Part shown: piece after piece, positions 23,280 through 30,333 of the stretch | Numbering within the stretch: position 1 is the first letter of the stretch | Layout of the letters: the number at the start of each line of letters is the position of its first letter | Assembly (NCBI GenBank): GCA_027483745.1 | Contig: JAIXTZ010000070.1 | Span: 1 to 30,333, forward strand | Source of the DNA: Lysobacteraceae bacterium | GTDB taxonomy: Bacteria > Pseudomonadota > Gammaproteobacteria > Xanthomonadales > Xanthomonadaceae | Direction: 5' to 3' | Length of the DNA: 30,333 nt | The notes under the pieces: model-generated | Seen by the model: the letters and a program-made list of their open reading frames with translations, nothing else | Databases searched by the model: none | Told to the model about the DNA's origin: nothing | Program-made: the position numbers and the translations under genes

Positions 23280-24095
23280 TTACTGGTTCATCTTGAGGTG
23301 GGCGACCATCACGCGGACCTGGTCGGCGTCGGTGCCGGCGGTGTTCACTTCGTTGGCACCGCCCGTGCCGGTGATGTCCTGCGTGTTGTTGCCCGCCCAC
23401 TCGATGCCGGGATTGAAGGCGGTGCCGGTGGCGCGCACCACGCCCTCCTGGCGGAAGGCGCCGTTCTGCGCATCGGGCTTCCCATCGATGGCCTGGTCGA
23501 GCGCCCGCGCCAGGTCGGGGGTCAGGCCGGTGATGACCATGACGTTGCCCGCGCCCGACGCGGTGCCGGGTCGGTTCCACTGGAAGCAGATCTGGATTTC
23601 CTGCGGATTGCCGTTCGTGTCGAGGTAGACGTAGCGATCCTCGAGGCCATCGCCACGGCCTGGCGGCATGGTCACGCCGGCCTTGCGCATCAGGTCGCGC
23701 AGGTCGAAGTCGGGACCGGATTGGTGGGCGCGTGCCATCCCCGGGCCGGCGTTGCCGCGGCAGATCGCGGCCGGCTCGGTCACGCCGGACATGTCGCCGC
23801 CGGAGAGCGTCGTGCCATTGCCGGCGAAGTTGAAGCCGTTGACCATCAGGCGCGGAGCGCTCTGGTTGTCGCCGATGGGGCCGCCGAGCCGCTGGTTGTA
23901 GGTGTTGTAGGCCACCACCCACTGGTCGACGAACTTCTGCTTGATGCGCGTGTATTCGGCGTTGCGCTGGACGTCGCGGCCGATCATCACGGCGCCGAGG
24001 ATGACGCCGATGATGACGAGGACCACCGCCATCTCGACCAGGGTGAAGCCGCCTTGGCGGGTGCGGCGGTCGCCGCGCGTGGGTAGTGCTCGCAT
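23280..24095 (-). CDS. Type IV pilin, first gene of the MSHA-like operon (probable major pilin)
   Basis: A 271-residue prepilin starting at the ATG at 24095, with GAGGGG about 9 bases upstream. The leader MRALPTRGDRRTRQGG is cleaved before F-T-L-V-E, with Phe at +1 and Glu at +5, followed by the assembly helix (17-40). This is the most canonical pilin start in the operon. The C-terminal region includes PPGRGDGLEDRYVYLDTNG and QEIQICF, which recur in the operon's last gene. Its place right behind the only sizeable upstream region favours it as the most highly expressed, major subunit. That is inference. The in-frame upstream extension to 24128 lacks a better ribosome-binding site. Confidence 0.88.
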   Translation of the reverse strand: MRALPTRGDRRTRQGGFTLVEMAVVLVIIGVILGAVMIGRDVQRNAEYTRIKQKFVDQWVVAYNTYNQRLGGPIGDNQSAPRLMVNGFNFAGNGTTLSGGDMSGVTEPAAICRGNAGPGMARAHQSGPDFDLRDLMRKAGVTMPPGRGDGLEDRYVYLDTNGNPQEIQICFQWNRPGTASGAGNVMVITGLTPDLARALDQAIDGKPDAQNGAFRQEGVVRATGTAFNPGIEWAGNNTQDITGTGGANEVNTAGTDADQVRVMVAHLKMNQ

Positions 24096-24224
24096 GGTGT
24101 TGCCCCTCGAGAATCGATGAGACTGCACCGGCGATGACGCTCCTCCCGATGCATCGACGTCGACGCTAGGTGAGGGGTGTAAGAGCTTCGTAAGAGCGGG
24201 CGGCGGGGTGGCCTCGCCGCCGGG
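24096..24224 (-). promoter_or_regulatory. Probable promoter and leader of the pilus operon
   Basis: This 129-bp gap before the first pilin gene is the only space for a promoter of the 14-gene operon. It contains a direct repeat of GTAAGAGC at 24179-24186 and 24190-24197 (plus-strand orientation), an 11-bp period typical of OmpR/PhoB-type response-regulator sites. It also contains two overlapping 10-bp palindromes, CGATGCATCG (24147-24156) and TCGACGTCGA (24154-24163). No convincing sigma-54 -24/-12 element or strong -35 box was found. Confidence 0.5.
24199..24221 (-). terminator. Possible terminator-like hairpin after the kinase gene
   Basis: GGCGGCG (24199-24205) pairs with CGCCGCC (24215-24221) around a 9-base loop, starting 3 bases after the kinase stop codon. 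There is no T-run behind it, so if it ends transcription it would need Rho or act only as a 3' stabiliser. Confidence 0.3.
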
Positions 24225-26963
24225 TCAGCCCTCGAGGCGGGCGGCAAGCGCCGCCGCGTCGCGCCGCTGCGGCGAGCCCGGGACGTGCAGACTGTCCAGC
24301 GCCGGAAGCGCTTCGGAGAGATGCCGCCGCGCCGCGGCAAGGTTGCCGCCGTCGGCCGCGATGCGCGCGGCCACGAGTTGGGCCGTCGCCAGGTCGAGTC
24401 GGCTTCCGCTGCGTCGGGCCCCGTCCACCGCGTGTTCGATGGTGGCCAAGGCGGGCCCGTGCTGGCCGGCGTCCGAGAACAGGCGCGCCTTCAGCCGGTC
24501 GACGCGCCAGCGCGCGGGGTCCAGCGCCGGATTGGCGCTGGGTGTGGGCCAGGCGAGCAGGGTCTCGAGCACCTGCGAGGGTGCCTTGCCGCCTTGCCAA
24601 TCGATCTCGAGGGCCAGCGTCGCCTGCGCCCACCACTCCACCCGGTCCAACTGCGGGTGCGCGAGCACGTCCTCGACGTAAGGCGAGGTGCGCGCGGCGG
24701 CCGACGCCACGTCGCCGAGGTTGAGCTCGGTCCGCGCGACGTTGAAGACCGCCCGTCGCAGCACGGGATCGTCCGCCTTGAGATGCTTGCTGCGGATCGC
24801 CAAGGAACCGGCCAGCAGCGGCAGCGCGGCCTCGGGGTCGCCGCGTTCCTCGAGCAGCACGCCGAGATTGTTCATGGCGATGGCGATCGACATCGCATCG
24901 GGCTCCCGCGTTTCGCGGTAGACCTCGAGCGTGGCGCGCAGCATCGCCTCTGCCTCGGCCAAGCGCCCGAGGTCCCAATACACGATCCCGAGCTCGGCCT
25001 GCATCGCGGCCGTCGTCTCGACGCGTTCGCCATACAGGCGCAGCGCCAACGCGTGCGCTTCGCGCAGCGGCGGCAAGGCCTGGTCGAAGCGACGCTGGGT
25101 GGAGTACGTCCTGCCCAGCCCGCCCAGCAGGTTGATCAGGGAGTACTCGCCCGATGCGCCGAGCTGGCGCGCCCGCAGGATCGCTTGCTCGTAGAGGCGG
25201 ATGGCGTCGTCGTATCGGCCGTCCAGGCGTTCGACGAGGGCGAGATTGTTGAGGGTCGACACGATCCTCTGCTCGCGCTCGGGGTTGGGCAACTGTTCGC
25301 GCAGCCGCAGGGCCTCCCGCAGGGCCTCCCTCGCCTCGTCGAGGCGCTGCACCGCGCGCAGCGCGAGCCCGAGGTTGTTCAGCGCGTCACTTTGGCCTTC
25401 CGGGTCGTCGTAGCCGTACTCCTCGCGCAACGCGATGGCCCGCTGGGCGTAGGCGAGCGACGTCTCCCCGTGCCCGTCGTTGCCCGCGACAAGCGACAGT
25501 TGCTCCAGCGCCTGGATGGCGACGAGCATGTCGTCCTCCCGCTGCTCGGCCAGCGCCAGAGCGCGTTCCAGCAAAGGAACCGCCTCGGCCGGTTGCCACA
25601 GGCTGACGTAGGCATTGCCCAAGGCGAGCAGCAGCCGCGCCTGCACCCCGGGTTGCCCGGCAAGGTCGCGCTCGATGCGTTCGGCGCCGGCCTTGAGGAC
25701 GTCGCGGGCGCGCAGGTCGCGTTGGCCACCGTCGCGGCGCACGTTGGCGGCATCGAAGGCGCCGACCATGAACTCGCTGACCTGCTCGGCGGTCGCCGCG
25801 GCCTCGCGGGCGCGGTCGCGCTCTTGCACCAGCTGCACGGTGAAGCCCGTGGCCATCGCCAGCCCCACGCCGGCGGCGATGGCGCCGCGCCGATAGCGTC
25901 GGAGAAAGAGCCGGCCGCGGCGCGCCCATCCGGCCGGTCGCGCCGCGATCGGTAAGTGGTCCCGGTGGCGCGCGAGGTCGGAACGCAGGGCCGTCACATC
26001 GGGGTAGCGTGCGCCCGGCTCGAGCGCAGTGGCCTTGGCCACGATGGCGTCGAGGTCGCCGCGCAGCTGGCGCCGCCAGGCGAGGGCTGCGTCGGCCGCA
26101 AAGCGGCTCGGCAGGCGCACTGGATGGGCGGCATCACCGGCACCCCGTCGCATCGGGGCGTCGGCCAAGAGCTCCGCGAGGAGGATGCCGAGCGAGAACA
26201 CGTCGGAAGCGACGCCCGGCCGTGCCCCGGCGACCTGCTCGGGGCTGGCGTAGGCGGGCGTGCAGTAGGTGCCGGCCGGCCGCTCGGGGGCACCGTCGGC
26301 AGCGTCCGAGCCGATCCAGCGCGCGATGCCGAAGTCGAGCAGCATCGGCGTGCCATCGGCCCGCACGAGGATGTTCGACGGCTTCAGGTCGCAGTGCACG
26401 ACGAACTGCCGATGGGCGTAGGCCACGGCATCGCACAGCCGATCGAACAGGGCCAGCCGCGCGTCCAGCGTCGGGGTGGCCTCGTGCCGCCAGTGATTCA
26501 GGGCCGTCCCTTCGACGTGCTCCATGACGAGAAAGGGCTGCCCGCCCGGTGTGGAGCCACCGTCGTACAGCCGCGCGATGCCGGGATGCACGAGGCCGGC
26601 GAGCAGTGCGCGTTCCGCGTCGAGGTGGCTGGCGGCTTCGGCGTCGGCCGGGCGGCGCAGGATCTTGACGGCGACCCGCTGCCGGAACAGGCCGTCGTCG
26701 CGCTCGGCCACGAACACGCTGCCCATGCCGCCTTGTCCCAAGCGCTCGGTCAGCGTCCAGTGCCCCAAGCGGTCGCCTACGGCCAGCTCCTCGGTGTCGC
26801 CGCGCGACACAAGGGCATGCAATGGCGCGAGCGACTGCTGGAAGACCGTCGCGGCCGCGGCATCGAGCGACTCGGTGCGCGCATCCGTGGACTGCGTGGC
26901 GCCGGAATCGGGGAGACTGGGTACCGGCGATCGCGGGCCGGAGGGCTCGTCGCGGTCTTCCAT
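24225..26963 (-). CDS. Membrane Ser/Thr protein kinase with C-terminal TPR region
   Basis: A 912-residue Hanks-type kinase. The kinase domain (about 68-345) has the Gly loop GQGGMGSV (76-83), catalytic Lys100 in VAVK, Glu117 as the likely helix-C partner, the catalytic loop HCDLKPSN (190-197, Asp192), DFG (210-212) and SPE (240-242). All catalytic residues are present. HCD instead of HRD makes it a non-RD kinase, less dependent on activation-loop phosphorylation. One membrane helix (about 359-380) leads into about 500 residues of TPR repeats, for example ALNNLGLALRAVQRLDEAREAL and AMNNLGVLLEERGDPEAALPLL, likely a periplasmic sensing or scaffolding part. It is 129 bp upstream of the pilus operon on the same strand and 63 bp after the amylase gene. 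Substrates are unknown. The FHA regulator at 7238-8929 is a candidate partner. Confidence 0.9.
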   Translation of the reverse strand: MEDRDEPSGPRSPVPSLPDSGATQSTDARTESLDAAAATVFQQSLAPLHALVSRGDTEELAVGDRLGHWTLTERLGQGGMGSVFVAERDDGLFRQRVAVKILRRPADAEAASHLDAERALLAGLVHPGIARLYDGGSTPGGQPFLVMEHVEGTALNHWRHEATPTLDARLALFDRLCDAVAYAHRQFVVHCDLKPSNILVRADGTPMLLDFGIARWIGSDAADGAPERPAGTYCTPAYASPEQVAGARPGVASDVFSLGILLAELLADAPMRRGAGDAAHPVRLPSRFAADAALAWRRQLRGDLDAIVAKATALEPGARYPDVTALRSDLARHRDHLPIAARPAGWARRGRLFLRRYRRGAIAAGVGLAMATGFTVQLVQERDRAREAAATAEQVSEFMVGAFDAANVRRDGGQRDLRARDVLKAGAERIERDLAGQPGVQARLLLALGNAYVSLWQPAEAVPLLERALALAEQREDDMLVAIQALEQLSLVAGNDGHGETSLAYAQRAIALREEYGYDDPEGQSDALNNLGLALRAVQRLDEAREALREALRLREQLPNPEREQRIVSTLNNLALVERLDGRYDDAIRLYEQAILRARQLGASGEYSLINLLGGLGRTYSTQRRFDQALPPLREAHALALRLYGERVETTAAMQAELGIVYWDLGRLAEAEAMLRATLEVYRETREPDAMSIAIAMNNLGVLLEERGDPEAALPLLAGSLAIRSKHLKADDPVLRRAVFNVARTELNLGDVASAAARTSPYVEDVLAHPQLDRVEWWAQATLALEIDWQGGKAPSQVLETLLAWPTPSANPALDPARWRVDRLKARLFSDAGQHGPALATIEHAVDGARRSGSRLDLATAQLVAARIAADGGNLAAARRHLSEALPALDSLHVPGSPQRRDAAALAARLEG

Positions 26964-27026
26964 GGCGTCGGGCGTGCGTTGGGGGGAGGCCGCTCGACTA
27001 TGCCATCGGTTCCGGGGGGCCGGAAG

Positions 27027-29654
27027 TCAATCCACGCCGAGTCGCAGAGCGTCCATCCAAAGAGGGTCACGCGCCCCATCGCCGCCGCCCATCGTGTGAC
27101 CGCCGCCGGCCGGCGTCATCGCGCGCCAGCCGCTGTCCCAGTCCCAGGTCGTGGCGTGCACCACGAGGCCGGAGAGGTCGGCCGGGTGGCCGAGCGCCGC
27201 GGCCGGGACTTCGAAGCGCACCACCTTCCGCGCTTTGTCGACCGCAATCCGCGCGCCCGGAACGAGCGGCGTGCCATCTCTAACTGCGTCGGCGCCTTCG
27301 GCGGTGAACGCGGCATTGCTCCAGCCGTGGGTGCGCAAGCGGACCTGCCAGCGTCGGCCGTCGGGCAGCGCCGCGTTCTGGCCGGGCAGGGTCGTCGCGC
27401 CGTCCGTGCGGCCCGGCAGCGACAGGAACACGGAAAAGGCCACGTGGTCGAAGCCGTTCGCCGGGTTCCAACTGTCGAGCACCTGGCCCATCGTCAGTTC
27501 GATCGCCAGCGCGCCGCCGGAGCCGAAGACGCGCATCCCGCGCAGGTCCATGCTGGCCTCGCGGGCGTAGCTCGGGTCGGTGGGATAGCGGTAGCGGCCC
27601 TCGGGGCCGGCGTCGTCGTCGGCCGGATCGGTGGCCTCGGCGAGCAGGTCCCAGTCGCGCTCGACGCGGAAGGTCCGGGCTTCGGACGCGAGACCCTCGC
27701 CGGCCAGCACCACGACGCGATGCGTGGCCCTGGGGTCGATGAAGTCGTCGGTCGGCACCGTCTCGCGCCAGCGCCCGTCGGCATCCGCGATGAGGCGCCG
27801 CGCGCGCCGCAGGTCGCCGTCCACCACCAGCGTGCCGTCGCGGCCCGTCGGCAGGGTGCCGCTGAGCACCAGCGTGTCGCGCACGACCTCGGGCACGGGG
27901 TCGAGCGTGGGCACGGCTTTCGAATCCGCGGGCGTCGATGCGCCTGCCGCCGTTCGCGGCGCGGGCTCGACGCGCCACACCCCGCCCGCGCGGGCCGGGA
28001 GTTCGCCGAGCACGCGGCCCTGCGCGTTGGCCTGCAGCGCCGGGCCCTCGCCGTCGAGGGCGAGCAGGGGCACGAGGCGTGCGCCCGGCGGTAGGCCGTC
28101 GAGGTCGAGCAGGCGGCGGTCTTCGGCGGTGTTGAGCATCACCACCAGCCGGTCGCCGTCGCTGTGGCCGGCTTCCGCATCGCCTCGCATGGCCCACGCC
28201 ACCACGCCCGGGCCGGCGCCATCGGCGGCGAGGATCTTGGGCCGCGCGCGCGACAGCGCGGGATGCGCGCGGCGCAGCTGCACCATCGCGGCGATCTGCC
28301 GGTACAGCGGGTGCGCGGTATCGAAGTGGTCGCGCCCGCCGCTGCCGAAGCCCGTCGCGAACATCGCGTCGCGCGGGTTGCGGAAGCCCTGCTCCGTGCC
28401 CTGCCAGAGCACCGGGATGCCGGGCAGGGTCAGCATCGCCAGCAGGGCCTGCTTCAGCGCTGGCTCGCCCGCCCCCGCGAGGAAGCGGTCCACGTCGTGG
28501 TTGTCGATGAAGGTCGGCATGCGCCACGGGTCGGCGTGCACGGCCAGCGTGCGCTCGATCCTCCAGGCCAGTTCGGCCGGCGCATGGCCGCGGGCGAACA
28601 CATCGCCGAAGGTCCCGTACATCGGGAACTGGATCATCGCCGGAATGCCGCCCTCGACGCGCTGGTAGGCGTCGATCTTGCGCATCTGCACGTCTTCGAA
28701 GGGCTTGTCGATGCCGAAGCCCTCGCCGAACAGATGGAAGTGCGGGTTGCCCTGCGCAGCGGCCACGCGCAGCACGCCGGGGGCTTCCGGGTCCTCGGCA
28801 TGCAGGAAATCGGGGAAGAAATCCGCCGGCACGTAGAAGGCGGTGTCCACGCGGAAGCCGTCCACCCCCACCTTCGTGATCCAGTCGCCGAAGCTCTTTC
28901 GCAGCGCCCGTCGCACCGCCGGGCTCTCGGTATCCAGATCGTCCAGCCCGGCCATCTGGAAGGTCAGTTCCTGCACTGTGTTCGTGTAATCGCGGATCGG
29001 CGGGGTCCAGTGGTAGGCCGACAGCGCGCGCTGCGCCGGGTCGTTCGGGTCGTTCTGCGAGAACGGCCACTGCGTGGGCCGGTCCATCGGGCGGCTGCCG
29101 CGCGTCCGACGCCAGGAATGCGCCGGCTCGCCGTCGCGCCAGTCGTCGTAGGCGAAGAAGTTGCCCATGTGGTTGACCACGATGTCCTGCACCAGGGTCA
29201 TGCCGCGGCCATCCAGCGCCCGGCCCAGCGCCACGTAGTCCTCGAGCGTGCCGTAGTGCGCGTCCACCGCCGAGAAGTCGCTGGCCCAGTAGCCGTGGTA
29301 GCCGGAGAAGCGGGCCTCGGCGTCCCACCACTGGTTGGCGACCGGCGGGGTGATCCAGAGCCCCGTCACGCCCAAGCCTTCGAGGTAGTCGAGGCGCTGG
29401 GTGAGGCCGCGCAGGTCGCCGCCGCTGTACTTGCTGCCGTCGGCCGGGTCATACACGCCGGCCCCTTGGTCGTTGTTGGACGGGTCGCCGTCGGCGAAGC
29501 GGTCGATCATCGCGAAGTAGAGGACCTGGTCGCGCCAGTCGACCGCCTGGCTCGCAGGGGCCGGGTCCGCTCGGGTGGCGGCGGCCGCCCCCATCAGCGC
29601 GAGGGCCAGCCAGGCCCCTGCAAGGCGCGGCGGCCGAGGGGTCGTCAGGGTCAT
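27027..29654 (-). CDS. Secreted GH13 alpha-amylase with glucodextranase-type C-terminal domain
   Basis: An 875-residue glycoside hydrolase family 13 enzyme. The start is ATG 29654 (GGAG 8 bases upstream). The longer frame would need a TTG start and would push the signal peptide inward. The signal peptide is residues 1-29. GH13 landmarks are DIVVNH (157-162), GFRVD with nucleophile Asp270, FGEGF with acid/base Glu311, and FIDNHD with Asp387. The catalytic domain runs to about 480 and a beta domain to about 575. A linker and bacterial Ig-like part follow, then a C-terminal region (about 650-870) with DDDAGPEGRYRYPTDPSY, like the glucodextranase C-terminal/DOMON-like module that binds sugar or surface. 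It would cut starch or dextrins outside the cell or in the periplasm, feeding the adjacent TonB receptor. Confidence 0.9.
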   Translation of the reverse strand: MTLTTPRPPRLAGAWLALALMGAAAATRADPAPASQAVDWRDQVLYFAMIDRFADGDPSNNDQGAGVYDPADGSKYSGGDLRGLTQRLDYLEGLGVTGLWITPPVANQWWDAEARFSGYHGYWASDFSAVDAHYGTLEDYVALGRALDGRGMTLVQDIVVNHMGNFFAYDDWRDGEPAHSWRRTRGSRPMDRPTQWPFSQNDPNDPAQRALSAYHWTPPIRDYTNTVQELTFQMAGLDDLDTESPAVRRALRKSFGDWITKVGVDGFRVDTAFYVPADFFPDFLHAEDPEAPGVLRVAAAQGNPHFHLFGEGFGIDKPFEDVQMRKIDAYQRVEGGIPAMIQFPMYGTFGDVFARGHAPAELAWRIERTLAVHADPWRMPTFIDNHDVDRFLAGAGEPALKQALLAMLTLPGIPVLWQGTEQGFRNPRDAMFATGFGSGGRDHFDTAHPLYRQIAAMVQLRRAHPALSRARPKILAADGAGPGVVAWAMRGDAEAGHSDGDRLVVMLNTAEDRRLLDLDGLPPGARLVPLLALDGEGPALQANAQGRVLGELPARAGGVWRVEPAPRTAAGASTPADSKAVPTLDPVPEVVRDTLVLSGTLPTGRDGTLVVDGDLRRARRLIADADGRWRETVPTDDFIDPRATHRVVVLAGEGLASEARTFRVERDWDLLAEATDPADDDAGPEGRYRYPTDPSYAREASMDLRGMRVFGSGGALAIELTMGQVLDSWNPANGFDHVAFSVFLSLPGRTDGATTLPGQNAALPDGRRWQVRLRTHGWSNAAFTAEGADAVRDGTPLVPGARIAVDKARKVVRFEVPAAALGHPADLSGLVVHATTWDWDSGWRAMTPAGGGHTMGGGDGARDPLWMDALRLGVD

Positions 29655-29681
29655 CACGGCGCTCCGCTGGGCGTGAGCCTT

Positions 29682-29703
29682 GATTGTGTCCCGCAAGACA
29701 ATC
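29682..29703. promoter_or_regulatory. Inverted repeat in the amylase leader
   Basis: GATTGTGT (29682-29689) and AGACAATC (29696-29703) form arms with 7 of 8 matching bases around a 6-base spacer. It lies 27 bases upstream of the amylase ATG, so it is either a repressor site overlapping the transcription start or a small hairpin in the amylase mRNA leader. Confidence 0.4.
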
Positions 29704-29715
29704 GTTAAAAGCTCA

Positions 29716-29729
29716 TGAATACGTATGCA
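29716..29729. promoter_or_regulatory. LacI-family-type operator palindrome
   Basis: TGAATACGTATGCA is a 14-bp palindrome with one unmatched pair, centred on CG, the layout of many LacI-family operators. It sits between the divergent amylase and receptor genes. Maltodextrin genes in related bacteria are often controlled by LacI-type repressors, so a sugar-responsive repressor is the likely ligand. The regulator itself is not identified in the window. Confidence 0.5.
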
Positions 29730-29851
29730 GCCAAGCGCCCGTTTTGAGTCGTAGCACTAACATGAACAAACCGTGACGCACGCCCATGCGCGCCGCCACG
29801 ATCGACCGCGCCGCAAGGCGTCAGATCCAGCACGAGTTTCAGGAGAGGGGA

Positions 29852-30333
29852 ATGTTGAATCTCAAGCGCGACATGCTGAGCGTGGCGCTCGCTTCGGCCA
29901 TCATGGCCATGGCGGCGAACGCCCAAGCGCAGGCCCAGGCGGCCGCGGAAGACGACGAGAAGGCCGACGAAGCCGACGTCAAGGAGCTGGATGCGGTGGA
30001 AGTCCGCTCCGGCATCGTCGCCGGCATCGAGAACGCCATCGATTCCAAGCGCGATGCGCGCTCGATCGTCGAAGCCGTCTCCGCCGAGGACATCGGCAAG
30101 CTTCCCGACTTCTCCATCGCCGACTCGCTGGCGCGCCTGCCGGGCGTCACCGCCCAGCGCGTGCGCGGCCGCGCCACCGACATCAACGTCCGCGGCCTGT
30201 CGGGTGACTTCTCCGCCACCACGCTGAACGGCCGCGAGCAGGCCAGCATGGGCATCAACCGCGGCGTCGAGTTCGACCAGTACCCGGCCGAACTGATGAA
30301 GCAGGTGCTCGTCTACAAGACCCCGCAGGCCGG
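29852..30333 (+). CDS. TonB-dependent outer-membrane receptor, N-terminal part (truncated by window end)
   Basis: The first 160 residues of a TonB-dependent receptor. A signal peptide (residues 1-24, ending MAANA) is followed by an acidic linker, a TonB-box-like ELDAVEVRSG, and a plug domain with the usual landmarks: SAEDIGKLPDFSIADSLARLPGV, then the RGRATDINVRGL stretch, LNGREQ and ELMKQVLVYKTPQ. This plug type is common in carbohydrate-specific receptors of Xanthomonas and Caulobacter relatives. Pairing with the divergent amylase makes maltodextrin import across the outer membrane the likely role. AGGAG at 29841-29845 is 6 bases before the ATG. The barrel lies beyond the window. Confidence 0.92.
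   Translation, partial: MLNLKRDMLSVALASAIMAMAANAQAQAQAAAEDDEKADEADVKELDAVEVRSGIVAGIENAIDSKRDARSIVEAVSAEDIGKLPDFSIADSLARLPGVTAQRVRGRATDINVRGLSGDFSATTLNGREQASMGINRGVEFDQYPAELMKQVLVYKTPQA

Larger units (their letters stand above)
29655..29851. promoter_or_regulatory. Divergent control region between amylase and TonB receptor
   Basis: A 197-bp AT-richer gap between two divergent genes. It contains the palindrome at 29716-29729 and the inverted repeat at 29682-29703, described separately, plus the receptor's strong ribosome-binding site AGGAGAGGGG (29841-29850). The base composition is clearly lower in GC than the flanking genes, as expected for promoters. I could not fix -10/-35 boxes with confidence. 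Confidence 0.6.

Noticed and set aside
8939..24095. Type II secretion system as identity of the pilus operon
   Set aside because: No GspG-K pseudopilin set or GspC/N order. The I, J, K, L, TPR, E, G order and single-gene platform fit MSHA-like pili better, although GspE/F/D families are shared.
24285..28094. Plus-strand open frames of 556 and 712 codons opposite the kinase and amylase genes
   Set aside because: Low-complexity shadow translations of motif-rich kinase and amylase genes, with no ribosome-binding site or recognisable domain.
29655..29696. Longer amylase start at 29696
   Set aside because: It needs a TTG codon and buries the signal peptide 14 residues in. The ATG at 29654 has GGAG in front and a normal signal sequence.

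Overview
The window is a uniformly GC-rich stretch of a Gram-negative chromosome. The gene families point to the Xanthomonadaceae (Lysobacter/Luteimonas/Arenimonas-like): a TonB-dependent receptor next to a periplasmic amylase, a TonB-receptor-type flavin halogenase paired with a DUF6445 protein, an HD-GYP protein, a kinase-TPR protein and an MSHA-like pilus. This placement is inferred from gene content, not from a marker gene. Genes are densely packed, with no gene-free stretch over 300 bp. I saw no tRNA, rRNA, insertion sequence, phage gene or CRISPR array.

Left arm (1-8929). The 3' end of an unidentified gene overlaps a secreted GH31 alpha-glucosidase by 4 bp. Next come an HD-GYP-family protein that has lost its HD dyad (its ribosome-binding site lies at the foot of a long hairpin), a convergent secreted esterase, a flavin-dependent halogenase coupled to a DUF6445 protein with 2-oxoglutarate/iron oxygenase ligands, and a 563-residue regulator. 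That regulator combines a SARP-type winged helix, a BTAD domain, an apparently dead cyclase-like domain and an FHA domain.

Centre (8939-24095, all minus strand). Fourteen tightly packed genes, most with 4-base stop/start overlaps, encode an MSHA-like type IV pilus machine. In transcription order: pilin, MshJ-like, MshI/PilM-like, MshK-like, a membrane-anchored unknown, a large prepilin, the MshL secretin, a TPR protein, the MshE ATPase, the MshG platform protein, three more large prepilins (757, 356 and 384 residues) and a final short pilin. The first and last genes are paralogous short pilins. The four large prepilins share their own motif series (LPCP...LPY...LGL...RYxV), and three of them carry long helical or hydrophobic C-terminal extensions. 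The 757-residue one lacks the usual Glu at mature position 5. No prepilin peptidase, retraction ATPase or MshM-like AAA protein is present, so those must be encoded elsewhere.

Right arm (24096-30333). A leader region with an 11-bp-period direct repeat and two overlapping palindromes precedes the pilus operon. Upstream lie a membrane Ser/Thr kinase with a C-terminal TPR region, a secreted GH13 alpha-amylase with a glucodextranase-type C-terminal domain, and a divergent TonB-dependent receptor that runs off the window. The amylase/receptor intergenic region holds a LacI-type palindrome centred on CG.

How it may fit together (inference). Amylase, TonB receptor, alpha-glucosidase and perhaps the halogenase pair look like parts of one starch/maltodextrin uptake system, here separated by about 25 kb. 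The pilus operon is bracketed by a Ser/Thr kinase on one side and a phosphothreonine-reading FHA regulator on the other. That arrangement suggests, without proving, a dedicated phosphorylation circuit for this unusual pilus.
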